Assembly (NCBI RefSeq): GCF_023374055.1
Contig: NZ_JAMBEP010000002.1
Coordinates: 248,001-312,000, forward strand
DNA length: 64,000 nt
Direction of reading: 5' to 3'
From: Luteimonas galliterrae
Lineage (GTDB): Bacteria; Pseudomonadota; Gammaproteobacteria; Xanthomonadales; Xanthomonadaceae
The notes under the pieces: generated by a model
Seen by the model: only the letters and a program-made list of their open reading frames with translations
Told to the model about the DNA's origin: nothing
Database searches by the model: none
Part shown: one piece after another, positions 18,358-27,511 of the stretch
How positions within the stretch are numbered: the stretch's first letter is position 1
Layout of the letters: each line of letters begins with the position of its first letter
Made by a program: the position numbers and the translations under genes

Positions 18358-18531
18358 GGGCCTCAGCGGGAATTTACCTAGATAACCCACCTATTCAGGC
18401 TGAAGCTTTGAATTCATTCAGGACGTGGCTCCCAAAAGCCCACCCACTTCGTAGAGGTAGAGCGCCAATTGCTGCACTGCACAACACGTTTGACATGTTC
18501 AGCCGGCATGACCAATGGGCTAGGCGCCAAC

Positions 18532-18561
18532 AAAAGAGCCGCTGGCGGGGAGCCAGCGGCT
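18532..18561 (-). terminator. Intrinsic terminator after TonB receptor 3
   Basis: A 10-bp stem (AGCCGCTGGC / GCCAGCGGCT) with a 5-nt loop is followed on the minus strand by a short T-rich stretch (CTTTTG). It lies 30 bp past the stop codon of receptor 3. Confidence 0.8.
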
Positions 18562-18590
18562 AGGGTCTCTATCCCAACTTTGTCGACTGC

Positions 18591-21500
18591 TTAGAACTCG
18601 TACGCCACCGTAAGCCTGGCGGACCGGGGGGTGAGGAAGTTCTGCTCGTTTAAGAAATCAGGATCGCGTGTAGGCGCGGCGCGATTCACCTCTCCCGTTT
18701 CGTTGTATTCGGTAACCGTTTGGGAGTTGAGGAGGTTGAACACATCCAGCTGGATGGTCAGCTGACCCGGACCGAACTTGGGAGTCCAAGCCAGCGAGGC
18801 ATCAAACGTCCGGCTCCAAGGAGTCCGGCCCCGATCCCCACGATGACCGAGCGTAGTAACACCTTGCTCGTTTATGCAATAGAAGCTGGAAGCCGAATAG
18901 CTGAACAACGTTCCCTCATCATTGCCCAAGTCATCGAGCGGAATGAAACCATTGCAATTGACAGGTCGACCGGATTGAATGAGGAAATTGGCACCGACGC
19001 GCCAATCATCTGAGATCTGATAGCTGCCAAACAGCTTCAGCGTATGACGACGGTCATTAGGCAAATAACCGTACGCCCCATCCTCGAATAAACGATGGTC
19101 GAAGTCCTGAGTCAGACCAGCGTCGCCCTGCTCCAGCGTCGAGTTCACGTAGCCTTCGGCGTTGCCCCTGCTCTTCGCATAAGTATACGAGCCCTGCAGG
19201 TACCAGTTATCGGCTTTTGCCCTCTCGAAGAAGAATTCCACCGCGTGGTAGCTGCGGCTGTACTCCGGCAAGCCGAAGTAGCTGGCCGGCACCGTAACTT
19301 CGGTCAGATTACCCGTGTTGTCCAAGTCGATCGACAACTCGACGTCCTTGCCCGGGTTCATCACAAAACAACTGGCCATGTCGGTGCCCACACCGTCGTC
19401 GGGCGCGAAATCTGGGTGGCCATTGTCGTTCGCCCAGTCGATGAAAGCCTGATTGCTGCAGTAATCGTCCATGCCGTTACGCACTTTGCGCATGATTCCC
19501 CTTAAGCCGACGGTCCAATTCGCGGACAGTTGCTTCTGGAACCCCAAGATAAATTCATCCTGGTACATCGGATCTAGATTCCGAGTGGCGACCGTCCGAG
19601 GATCCGGAGCGACCGTGGAACCATTGATCTGCGTGGGGCCCAGCTGCGTACCCAAAGCAATGGGCTCGCCGGTAGTAGGGTCAATACCCGTGAAGGTGAA
19701 GAACTGGTTAGTGATGCCTTCGACGGCAGAAGCACGGATATTGGTGTTCGACGCTACGGGAATGAAGTAGCGGCCTGCATTACCGAAGACCTTGAAACTG
19801 GAATCCCCGTTCACATCCCACGCAAACCCTAGGCGAGGACCAAACTGCTTATCCGCTTCGATAAACGTCTGCCCTAGATCGTTCTTGTTCTCGAACGACT
19901 CCAAACGCGCGCCCAGATACAGCATCAGATTGGGCGTGGCTTGCCAGTTGTCCTCGACATAAGCCGCCGTATTGATGATGTCGTAGCTGCCAGTCGAAGA
20001 CACGAAGTGGCGCAGGCGCACGTATTCCGTGCCTACCGGCACTGCGACGCCGTTCACCACGCCAGAGTTCGCCGTGAAGTACCGGTAATAATCGTTGGTG
20101 CCCGAATAAGTCAGACCTGCCTGGAAAGAGGTGAATTTCTCATGGTCGTAACCGAAACGCAGGCGATGATCGCCTAGCTGCCACTCAGCATCCAAACGAT
20201 AGGCTTTGCGCTCATCGAAGTCGGGGCCAGCGTCCGGGTCGCGGATCTGCAGCTGGGACTCGTTCCAGCAGCCTAGATGATTTGTGACGTTGGCGTTAGG
20301 ACCACGGCTGTCATAGACCGCATTGCACTCCGCGCCGGGAAGCGACGCAGGAAACTGCGCGTTATTCAGGCTCTTAAGCTTGCCCGCCATCGCACTGACG
20401 GTGAAGGTATCGGTGAGATAACCCGTGTACTTTCCGATGTAGACCTCGCCGCCATTCTGAACCTCGTACCGTGCCGATTCGTCGCCATGCGCGCCGTCGT
20501 AAAGATCATGATTGGAATAATCGACGGTCTCATCGTAGTCACGATTGCTAATGCCCGTGAACTCAAGCAGATGATTGTCCGTGATGTTCCAATCGAGCTT
20601 GACCATACCGTGCGGCTTGGTGTTCTTGGTCGAGGTGCTGGTCGTACGACGGTAAACGTCGTCAGTTTCGCGCCGCCCTTCCGCCAGTGCGAAGAAGAAG
20701 AGACGGTCCTTGATCAGAGGCCCGCTACCCCACAGGTTGAAGGTCAGATCGTCCGACTCGTTTTGCGAACGGTACGCGTAATACTTGTCTAGCGGATTCG
20801 CCTCAACCTGCGCCGCGTTCCTAGTCAGAACGTCTTTTCCTCGCTCGCGCCAGGAAGAAGGAGAATAGATTGCGCTGACGCCGCCGTGCCACTCGTTGGT
20901 ACCACGTTTGGTCACTATGTTGATCACGCCTCCGAGCGAACGGCCGAACTCAGCCCCGTACCCGCCCGTTTTCACCTGCTGCTCGGCGATGGCAGAGAAG
21001 GGCATCGACGCGTACGAAGTAAACCGATGGATATTGGTGACATCGAACCCGTTGATGTAATAACCGTTCTCCGCAACAGACGAGCCGCCGAACGAAGCGA
21101 GATTGCCGAACCCCGTATCGCCCTTGACCGTACCTGGCGCGAGCAAGGCCACGTTTGTGATGTCCCTTGCCACAGGCAACTGCTGAATTTGTTCAGCCGA
21201 GAAGATCGTTGTCGATTCAACCGACGAGACGTCGATCGGATTGAACGCAGCCTCACCGACGACCGTTACCGCCCCCAGGTTGGTCGCGCCGCCGCCCGTA
21301 GGCGTGGTGAAGCTCACCGGCGTGCCCGTGCCTACGCGCACCTGCACGTCGCGAGAACCCTGTGCAGAAGTAACCGTGTAACGTCCCGGCGCTAGCTGCG
21401 GGAAGGTGAACTTACCGTCACTACCGGCGGTGATCTCGCGAGTGACGCCGTTGTCAACGTTTAGGATTGTGACCTTCCCGCCCGGAGCGGTTTCGCCGAA

Positions 21501-21605
21501 GATCGACCCCACCGAACTCTGCGCACTGACGCTGCCGGCGAAGCAAATACCCAGCGCGACGGTCAAGGCGCTTCGCTTGAAGCCCTTTGTAAATTGACGT
21601 GCCAT
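18591..21605 (-). CDS. Oar-like TonB-dependent receptor 3
   Basis: 1004 residues from the ATG at 21605. An upstream ATG at 21629 is rejected because this start gives 'MARQFTKGFKRSALTVALG', matching the paralogues, and is preceded by GGGGGTTACACAGA. Domains are as in receptors 1 and 2: signal peptide, carboxypeptidase-regulatory-like domain (~34-100), plug with 'NGYYINGFDVTN' and 'VKTGGYGAEFGRSLGGVINIVTKRGTNEW', and a barrel ending 'RLTVAYEF'. It is the most diverged of the three, and its DNA is visibly less GC-biased than its neighbours. Substrate unknown. Confidence 0.92.
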   Translation of the reverse strand: MARQFTKGFKRSALTVALGICFAGSVSAQSSVGSIFGETAPGGKVTILNVDNGVTREITAGSDGKFTFPQLAPGRYTVTSAQGSRDVQVRVGTGTPVSFTTPTGGGATNLGAVTVVGEAAFNPIDVSSVESTTIFSAEQIQQLPVARDITNVALLAPGTVKGDTGFGNLASFGGSSVAENGYYINGFDVTNIHRFTSYASMPFSAIAEQQVKTGGYGAEFGRSLGGVINIVTKRGTNEWHGGVSAIYSPSSWRERGKDVLTRNAAQVEANPLDKYYAYRSQNESDDLTFNLWGSGPLIKDRLFFFALAEGRRETDDVYRRTTSTSTKNTKPHGMVKLDWNITDNHLLEFTGISNRDYDETVDYSNHDLYDGAHGDESARYEVQNGGEVYIGKYTGYLTDTFTVSAMAGKLKSLNNAQFPASLPGAECNAVYDSRGPNANVTNHLGCWNESQLQIRDPDAGPDFDERKAYRLDAEWQLGDHRLRFGYDHEKFTSFQAGLTYSGTNDYYRYFTANSGVVNGVAVPVGTEYVRLRHFVSSTGSYDIINTAAYVEDNWQATPNLMLYLGARLESFENKNDLGQTFIEADKQFGPRLGFAWDVNGDSSFKVFGNAGRYFIPVASNTNIRASAVEGITNQFFTFTGIDPTTGEPIALGTQLGPTQINGSTVAPDPRTVATRNLDPMYQDEFILGFQKQLSANWTVGLRGIMRKVRNGMDDYCSNQAFIDWANDNGHPDFAPDDGVGTDMASCFVMNPGKDVELSIDLDNTGNLTEVTVPASYFGLPEYSRSYHAVEFFFERAKADNWYLQGSYTYAKSRGNAEGYVNSTLEQGDAGLTQDFDHRLFEDGAYGYLPNDRRHTLKLFGSYQISDDWRVGANFLIQSGRPVNCNGFIPLDDLGNDEGTLFSYSASSFYCINEQGVTTLGHRGDRGRTPWSRTFDASLAWTPKFGPGQLTIQLDVFNLLNSQTVTEYNETGEVNRAAPTRDPDFLNEQNFLTPRSARLTVAYEF

Positions 21606-21680
21606 TCTGTGTAACCCCCTACGGATCAAAAGTGATCAAAAAAACAGTCCGTCTATGCCCAAAGTTGGCATGACCATCGG

Positions 21681-21710
21681 ACTATAGGGGGCGACACAAA
21701 TAATTAACAA
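21681..21710 (-). promoter_or_regulatory. Promoter and leader of TonB receptor 3
   Basis: TTGTTA and TATAGT are spaced by 18 bp on the minus strand and followed by GTCCGATGGTCATGCC. This is a diverged form of the leader shared by receptors 1 and 2, at an equal distance from the start codon. Confidence 0.7.
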
Positions 21711-21848
21711 GCCTTTCAGGCTAAATTCACATAAGAATTTTAGCTTGGCGCTAAAACCATAAGGCTTCGAAGTCTAAGTTATTGAACTAGTTATAAATTT
21801 TTAATCAAGTCTCAACATCTTGCGAGACGCATAGTGCGTTGCAGCACA

Positions 21849-23654
21849 CTACCCGCGAAGGGTTGCTGCGATATTTTTCTGCTCGACCAGTAGTGCCGAA
21901 GGTAACCGTCCGCCGTATTCGTTCAGGTAGCCGGCGATGCCGTCGAATTCGCGGAGCCAGCCTTCCCGCTCGAAGGCGAATAGTTTGTCTTGGGCCTCGG
22001 GCGTCAACTCGACCCCTTCCAGATTTAGGTCGTCGGCCTTGGGCAACGCGCCGATGGGCGTGTCGACGGCGCGCGCTTCGCCCTTCACCCGGCCGATCAT
22101 CCATTCCAGCACCCGCAGGTTGTCGCCGAAGCCCGGCCACAGGAACTGGCCATCGTCGCCCTTGCGGAACCAGTTGACGTGGAAGATCTTCGGCAGCTTC
22201 GCGCCCGGCTTGTCGAACGATAGCCAGTGCGCGAAATAGTCGGCGAAGTTGTAGCCGCAGAACGGCTTCATCGCCATCGGATCGCGGCGCATCACGCCGA
22301 CCGCGCCGGTGGCCGCTGCGGTGGTCTCCGAACCCATCGAAGCGCCGACCAACACCCCGTGGGTCCAGTCGCGCGCTTCGAACACCAGCGGCACCAGCGA
22401 GGCGCGGCGGCCGCCGAATACGATCGCGCTGATCGGCACGCCCTGCGGGTCCTCGGCATGCGGCGAATAGCTGGGGCACTGCTTGGCGCTGACGGTGAAG
22501 CGCGAATTGGGATGAGCGGCGGGGCTGTTGTTGCGGTCGTAATCGCGGCCTTGCCAATCCTTGGCCGGGACGCGGTCATCCAAGCCTTCCCACCACGGCT
22601 GCCGGTCGGCGGTGGTGGCGACGTTGGTGAAGATAGTGTCGCGCTGGATCGACGCCAACGCATTCGGGTTGGATTTGGCCGATGTGCCCGGCGCCACGCC
22701 GAAATAGCCGGCCTCCGGATTGATCGCCCACAACCTGCCGTCGGCGCCCGGACGCATCCAGCAGATGTCGTCGCCGACGGTCCATACCTTCCAGCCGGCC
22801 CGGCGATAGCTTTCCGGCGGGATCAGCATGGCTAGGTTGGTCTTGCCGCAGGCGCTGGGGAAGGCCGCGGCGATGTAATGCGTTTCGCCCTGCGGATTCT
22901 CGATGCCGACGATCAGCATGTGCTCGGCCAGCCAGCCTTCCTGGCGCGCCTGGTACGAAGCGATGCGCAGCGCATGGCATTTCTTGCCCAGCAGCGCATT
23001 GCCGCCGTAGCCGGACCCGTAGCTTTTGATCAGCAGTTCTTCGGGGAAATGCATGATGAAGCGGCGTTCGGGATCGAGTTCGCCGATCGAATGCAGTCCG
23101 CGCACGAAGCTTCCTTCGCGCTCGATGCGCGCCAGCGCCGCCGCGCCCATCCGCGTCATGATCCGCATATTGGCGACCACATACGGCGAATCGGTGACCT
23201 CCACGCCGCAACGCGCCAGCGGCGAATCGATCGGGCCCATGCAGTACGGGACCACGTACATGGTGCGGCCGCGCATGCAGCCGGCGAACAGCGCGTCCAT
23301 CTTGGCGTGGGCTTCGTCGGGCGCCATCCAGTGGTTGTTGGGGCCGGCCGTCTCGGCGTCGCCGGTGCAGACGAAGGTGAGGTGCTCGACGCGGGCCACG
23401 TCGTCGGGGTCGGAAAGGTGCAGCCAGCTGTTGGGATGCGTGTCCGGATTCAGCGGCAGCAGGGTGCCGTCGTCCTGCATCAGCTCGACCAGCTCGTCGT
23501 GTTCGCTGTCGCTGCCGTCGCACCACTGGATGCGCGCCGGCTCGGTCAGCCGGGCGACTTCCATCACCCATTGGTTGAGCGCGTCCAGCTGGCTGGCTTC
23601 GGCTGCGAGCGGCTGCGGTACCGGTTTGCCGAAATGTTCTGTGGAAGTGCTCAT
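21849..23654 (-). CDS. pckG: Phosphoenolpyruvate carboxykinase (GTP)
   Basis: 601 residues, the usual length of the GTP-dependent class (EC 4.1.1.32). It converts oxaloacetate plus GTP to PEP, GDP and CO2, the entry step of gluconeogenesis. The P-loop-like kinase-1 motif 'AFPSACGKTNLAML' lies at about residue 264. 'YVVPYCMGPIDSPLARCGVEVTDSPYVVANM' and 'EARDWTHGVLVGASMGSETTAAATG' are further diagnostic blocks. It starts 49 bp after the stop of the TetR-type regulator gene and could share its transcript. That would link gluconeogenesis to the fatty-acid oxidation gene across the divergent promoter. Confidence 0.96.
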   Translation of the reverse strand: MSTSTEHFGKPVPQPLAAEASQLDALNQWVMEVARLTEPARIQWCDGSDSEHDELVELMQDDGTLLPLNPDTHPNSWLHLSDPDDVARVEHLTFVCTGDAETAGPNNHWMAPDEAHAKMDALFAGCMRGRTMYVVPYCMGPIDSPLARCGVEVTDSPYVVANMRIMTRMGAAALARIEREGSFVRGLHSIGELDPERRFIMHFPEELLIKSYGSGYGGNALLGKKCHALRIASYQARQEGWLAEHMLIVGIENPQGETHYIAAAFPSACGKTNLAMLIPPESYRRAGWKVWTVGDDICWMRPGADGRLWAINPEAGYFGVAPGTSAKSNPNALASIQRDTIFTNVATTADRQPWWEGLDDRVPAKDWQGRDYDRNNSPAAHPNSRFTVSAKQCPSYSPHAEDPQGVPISAIVFGGRRASLVPLVFEARDWTHGVLVGASMGSETTAAATGAVGVMRRDPMAMKPFCGYNFADYFAHWLSFDKPGAKLPKIFHVNWFRKGDDGQFLWPGFGDNLRVLEWMIGRVKGEARAVDTPIGALPKADDLNLEGVELTPEAQDKLFAFEREGWLREFDGIAGYLNEYGGRLPSALLVEQKNIAATLRG

Positions 23655-23703
23655 AGCGATCCTTCGAGATAAACGGGGTATCCGTGCTGCCGGCCTGCCG
23701 CGC

Positions 23704-24291
23704 TCACGCCTTGGGGATGAGCGTGTCCATCATGTGTTCGACATAGGCCTCGAACTCGTCGTGCTGCATGCGGGTCTGGTGCAACTGCAGGTTGAGCTGC
23801 AGGAAACCGACGTAGGCCGCGTACAGCAGCTGCGCCCGGTAGCGCGCATCGGTGCGGCTCAGGCCGACCTGGCGGAACGAGGCGGTGAGATATTCCAGCC
23901 GCCGCTCGGAAATACGGCCGATTACCGGCTGCACGGCCGGGTGGTCCAGCGCCTTGAGCAGCTCGGAATAGATGATGTGCGACTTGACCTCGTTGGCCAC
24001 CAGGTGGAACAGCGAACGCAGGCGCTGGCGCGGATCGGGGATGGGCTCGAGCTGGCCGAACACGGTTTCCTGCTCGACCTTCTCCCAGCGCTCGAGCGCG
24101 GCCACCAACAAGGCGTCGCGCGACGGGAAATGCCAGTAGAAGCTGCCCTTGGTCACCCCCAGCCGCCGGGCCAGCGGTTCCACCGCGACGGCCGCGACGC
24201 CTTGCTCGGCGATGAGATCCAAGGCGGCCTGGGCCCAATCGTCGGCGCTGAGGCGGCCGCTGCGTTCGGATTTGGCGGCGGCGAGGGTCAT
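23704..24291 (-). CDS. TetR family transcriptional regulator
   Basis: 195 residues. The N-terminal helix-turn-helix (about 15-60) contains 'IAEQGVAAVAVEPLARRLGVTKGSFYWHFPSRDALLVAALE', a classical TetR DNA-binding region. The C-terminal ligand and dimer domain ('HIIYSELLKALDHPAVQPVIG') resembles regulators near fadE and acyl-CoA genes. It is divergent from fadE and upstream of pckG. CCATAC/GTATGG operator-like repeats lie in the shared intergenic region. A fatty-acyl-CoA-responsive repressor is a reasonable inference; the ligand is not established. Confidence 0.88.
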   Translation of the reverse strand: MTLAAAKSERSGRLSADDWAQAALDLIAEQGVAAVAVEPLARRLGVTKGSFYWHFPSRDALLVAALERWEKVEQETVFGQLEPIPDPRQRLRSLFHLVANEVKSHIIYSELLKALDHPAVQPVIGRISERRLEYLTASFRQVGLSRTDARYRAQLLYAAYVGFLQLNLQLHQTRMQHDEFEAYVEHMMDTLIPKA

Positions 24292-24304
24292 GGCGAGAGT
24301 TTAT

Positions 24305-24406
24305 CCATACGGTAGGGTCAGGGACAGTATCGAACATTGCCGGGTAAGCCCGGCTGACTGAATGCGTTGACGTAGCCTGGAATACTATCCATACTTATGC
24401 GTATGG
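24305..24406. promoter_or_regulatory. fadE promoter with TetR-type operator
   Basis: A palindrome CCATAC-N6-GTATGG at 24389-24406 overlaps a likely -10 (CATACT, 24390-24395). That -10 sits 17 bp from TTGACG (24367-24372), so bound repressor would block fadE transcription. A half-site CCATACGGTAGG at 24305-24316 lies just upstream of the TetR gene start and could serve autoregulation. Confidence 0.6.
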
Positions 24407-24485
24407 TAAAGCCGTAAGGCGAACACCCGCCTCACGCGCTGGCCCCTAACCTTGCCTGAGCCTGCGGGCTCGCCGGAGCATAGCC

Positions 24486-26960
24486 ATGAGCGTCGCGCTT
24501 CCCTTTATCGCTTTCCTGCTCGCGGGCGCTTTCGCCGCCTATCACCGCCTGCGTCTTGCGGTCTGGGCCGCGCTGACCGCCAGCCTGCTGGTCGCCTGCT
24601 GGTTGTTGGGCGCCAGTCCCGCGGCGACCATCGTCGCCGGCGTGCTGGTCGCGCTCATCGCCGTGCCGCTGCTGCTGCCGCAGATCCGCAAGCCTTTCAT
24701 CACCGCGCCGCTGCTGAAGTTCTACACCAAGTTGTTGCCGCCGCTGTCGGAAACCGAGCGCACCGCGCTGGAATCGGGCACGGTCGGCTTCGAGGGTGAG
24801 CTGTTCTCCGGCAAGCCCGACTGGGACCAACTCCTGTCGCTGCCCAAGCCGCAGCTCACCGCCGAGGAACAGGCCTTCCTCGACGGCCCCTGCGAAGAGC
24901 TGTGCACGATGATCGACGAGTGGGACATCACCCATGTGCGCGCCGATCTGCCGTCGGAGATGTGGGACTACATCAAGCGCAATAAATTCTTCGGCTTGAA
25001 CATCCCGAAGGAATACGGCGGCCTGGGTTTCTCGGCGCTGATGAACCACAAGGTGATCCAGAAGCTCGCTTCGATTTCCTCGACGGTCAGCTCCACCGTC
25101 GGCGTGCCCAACTCGCTGGGCCCGGCCGAACTGCTGATGCACTACGGCACCGACGAACAGAAGCAGCAATACCTGCCGCGCCTGGCCGACGGCCGTGAAG
25201 TGCCGTGTTTCGCGCTGACCGGGCCGTTCGCCGGTTCCGATGCGACCTCCATCCCCGATTACGGCATCGTCTGCCAGGGCGACTGGAACGGCGCCAGCGT
25301 GCTCGGCATCCGCCTGACCTTGAACAAGCGCTACATCACGCTGGCCCCGGTGGCGACGCTGATCGGCGTGGCGTTCCGCATGTACGACCCGGACGGCCTG
25401 CTCGGCGACAAGCGCGACATCGGCATCTCGCTGGCGCTGGTGCCCAGCGACACGCCGGGGCTGGAGATCGGCCGCCGCCACTTCCCGCTCAATACGCCGT
25501 TCCAGAACGGCCCGATCCACGGCAAGGACGTGTTCGTGCCGCTGTCGCAGCTGATCGGTGGCGAAGACTATGCCGGCCGCGGCTGGCAGATGCTGATGGA
25601 ATGCCTGTCGATCGGCCGCTCGATCACCCTGCCCTCCACCGCCAGCGGCGGCGTCAAGATGGGCGCGGTGGTGTCGGGCGCGTACGCGCGCATCCGCAAG
25701 CAGTTCGGTTTGTCGGTGGGCCGTTTCGAAGGCGTCGAGGAAGCGCTCGCCCGCATCGGCGGCAAGGCTTATGCGGCCAGCGCGCTGTCGCAGGCCACCG
25801 CCGCGGCCGTAGCGCGCGGCGAGAACCCGGCGGTGCCGTCGACCATCGCGAAATACCACTGCACCGAGCTGGGCCGCGAAGTGATCAAGGACGTCATGGA
25901 CATCCATGGCGGCAAGGGCATCATCCTCGGTCCGCGCAATTATCTGGGCCGCGCCTGGCAGGCCACGCCGATCAGCATCACGGTGGAAGGCGCCAACATC
26001 ATGACCCGCAGCCTGATGATCTTCGGCCAGGGCGCGATCCTGTGCCATCCGTGGGTGATGAAGGAGATGAAGGCGGCCCAACTGCAAGATCCGAAACAGC
26101 GCATCGACGAATTCGACGCCAACCTGTTCGGCCATATCGGCTACGCGATCTCCAATGCGGTGCGCAGCTGGTGGTTCGGTTTGACCGCATCGCGCATCGG
26201 CAGCGCGCCGGGCGACGACTACACGCGCCGCTTCTACCGCAAGCTCAACCGCTACTCGGCCTGCCTGTCGGTGATGTCGGACACCTCGATGCTGCTGCTC
26301 GGCGGCAAGCTGAAGTTCAAGGAATCGCTGTCGGGTCGGCTCGGCGACGTGCTCAGCAACCTGTACATCGCCAGCGCCATGCTCAAGCGCTACCAGGACG
26401 AAGGCAACCCGGCCGGCGACCAGCCGCTGCTGGCCTGGGCCTTCCACGACAGCGTGCACAAGATCGAACTGGCGCTGTCCGGCGCGCTGCGCAACTTCCC
26501 GATCCGCCCGGTCGGCTGGCTGCTGTGGGCGCTGATCTTCCCGTGGGGCCGCCGCGCGCAAGCGCCGAGCGACCGACTGGGCCATCGCGTCGCCGCGCTG
26601 CTGATGACGCCGTGCGACGCGCGCGATCGCCTCGCCGCCGGCGTGTTCCTCACGCCGTGCGCCAACAATCCCGCCGGCCGCATCAACAGCTACCTGCCGA
26701 CGGCGATCCTGGCCGAGCCAGTCGAACGCAAGTTCCTCAAGGCGCTGAAGAACAGCGATATCGAAGCGCTTGAGTTCGACGCGCAGCTCGACGAGGGCGT
26801 CAAGGAAGGCTGGATCACGGCCGAGGAACGCGCGCAGTTGGAAGAGTTGCGCCGGATCACGCTGGATGCGATCACGGTCGACGATTTCGACCCGGAAGAG
26901 CTGCGCGCGGCCTCGTACCGCAACCAGCACGCGCAGCAGGTGTCGCGCGCTGCAGCGTGA
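24486..26960 (+). CDS. fadE: Acyl-CoA dehydrogenase FadE
   Basis: 824 residues, matching E. coli FadE (814). Two N-terminal hydrophobic segments (~1-65) anchor it to the membrane. The acyl-CoA dehydrogenase core (about 90-560) contains 'GLNIPKEYGGLGFS', 'CFALTGPFAGSDATSI' and 'HGGKGIILGPRNYLGRAWQATPISITVEGANIMTRSLMIFGQG'. A C-terminal FadE-specific domain (DUF1974 type) completes it. It catalyses the first, FAD-dependent step of beta-oxidation. CGGAG precedes the ATG. The promoter region carries a TetR-type operator. Confidence 0.95.
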   Translation: MSVALPFIAFLLAGAFAAYHRLRLAVWAALTASLLVACWLLGASPAATIVAGVLVALIAVPLLLPQIRKPFITAPLLKFYTKLLPPLSETERTALESGTVGFEGELFSGKPDWDQLLSLPKPQLTAEEQAFLDGPCEELCTMIDEWDITHVRADLPSEMWDYIKRNKFFGLNIPKEYGGLGFSALMNHKVIQKLASISSTVSSTVGVPNSLGPAELLMHYGTDEQKQQYLPRLADGREVPCFALTGPFAGSDATSIPDYGIVCQGDWNGASVLGIRLTLNKRYITLAPVATLIGVAFRMYDPDGLLGDKRDIGISLALVPSDTPGLEIGRRHFPLNTPFQNGPIHGKDVFVPLSQLIGGEDYAGRGWQMLMECLSIGRSITLPSTASGGVKMGAVVSGAYARIRKQFGLSVGRFEGVEEALARIGGKAYAASALSQATAAAVARGENPAVPSTIAKYHCTELGREVIKDVMDIHGGKGIILGPRNYLGRAWQATPISITVEGANIMTRSLMIFGQGAILCHPWVMKEMKAAQLQDPKQRIDEFDANLFGHIGYAISNAVRSWWFGLTASRIGSAPGDDYTRRFYRKLNRYSACLSVMSDTSMLLLGGKLKFKESLSGRLGDVLSNLYIASAMLKRYQDEGNPAGDQPLLAWAFHDSVHKIELALSGALRNFPIRPVGWLLWALIFPWGRRAQAPSDRLGHRVAALLMTPCDARDRLAAGVFLTPCANNPAGRINSYLPTAILAEPVERKFLKALKNSDIEALEFDAQLDEGVKEGWITAEERAQLEELRRITLDAITVDDFDPEELRAASYRNQHAQQVSRAAA

Positions 26961-26989
26961 GCGCTTTGGGACGACGGAGATGAACCCTC

Positions 26990-27015
26990 GAACGGCGAGC
27001 CCAGGCTCGCCGTTC
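26990..27015 (+). terminator. Hairpin between fadE and the thioesterase-like gene
   Basis: A perfect 12-bp inverted repeat (GAACGGCGAGCC / GGCTCGCCGTTC) with a 2-nt spacer is followed by TCATT. It may be a weak terminator or an mRNA processing/stability element, as the tail is not a strong T run. The next gene's Shine-Dalgarno follows directly. Confidence 0.55.
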
Positions 27016-27033
27016 TCATTGCAGGAGCCCACG

Positions 27034-27507
27034 ATGGCCAGCAACGTGCTTTCGCTGTACCGACGCATCATCCGCTGGCCCGCCGGCCATTGGCTTTTCA
27101 CGCGCGCGGTCTGCTTCAAGGCGCCCTACTTCGCCAGCATCTCGCCGCTGATCAAGACCTTGGAACCGAACCGCTGCGTGGCTACGTTCCGGCACCGCCG
27201 CCGCGTCACCAACCACCTCGGCACGGTGCACGCGATCGCGCTGTGCAATATCGCCGAACTGAGCGCAGGCCTGATGACCGATGCCAGCCTGCCGCCGTCG
27301 ATGCGCTGGATACCCAAGGGCATGACGGTGGAATACGTGAAGAAGGCGGCCGGTACGATGTGCGCCACGGCGCTGCCTGGACAGCGCATCGTCGAGTCCG
27401 ACGAAGGTTACGAGCTGCCGGTGCACGTGACCGTCACCGACCCGGACGACGAAACCGTGTTCCGCGCGCGGATCCTGATGTGGCTGTCGCCGCGGCCGTC
27501 GCGCTGA
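27034..27507 (+). CDS. DUF4442 hotdog-fold (thioesterase-like) protein
   Basis: 157 residues from an ATG with a clear GCAGGAG Shine-Dalgarno 7 nt upstream. The sequence ('VTNHLGTVHAIALCNIAELSAGLMTDASLP' and 'VEYVKKAAGTMCA') matches the DUF4442 hotdog family, related to acyl-CoA thioesterases such as YiiD/PaaI. It lies 73 bp after fadE, so a role in acyl-CoA metabolism is likely. A clear catalytic residue cannot be assigned from sequence alone. Confidence 0.82.
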   Translation: MASNVLSLYRRIIRWPAGHWLFTRAVCFKAPYFASISPLIKTLEPNRCVATFRHRRRVTNHLGTVHAIALCNIAELSAGLMTDASLPPSMRWIPKGMTVEYVKKAAGTMCATALPGQRIVESDEGYELPVHVTVTDPDDETVFRARILMWLSPRPSR

Positions 27508-27511
27508 CTCC

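Noticed and set aside
24432-27119. ~900-codon open frame antisense to fadE
   Set aside because: Composition is Gln/Arg/Ala/Val-rich with no domain; fadE on the plus strand matches its family end to end.
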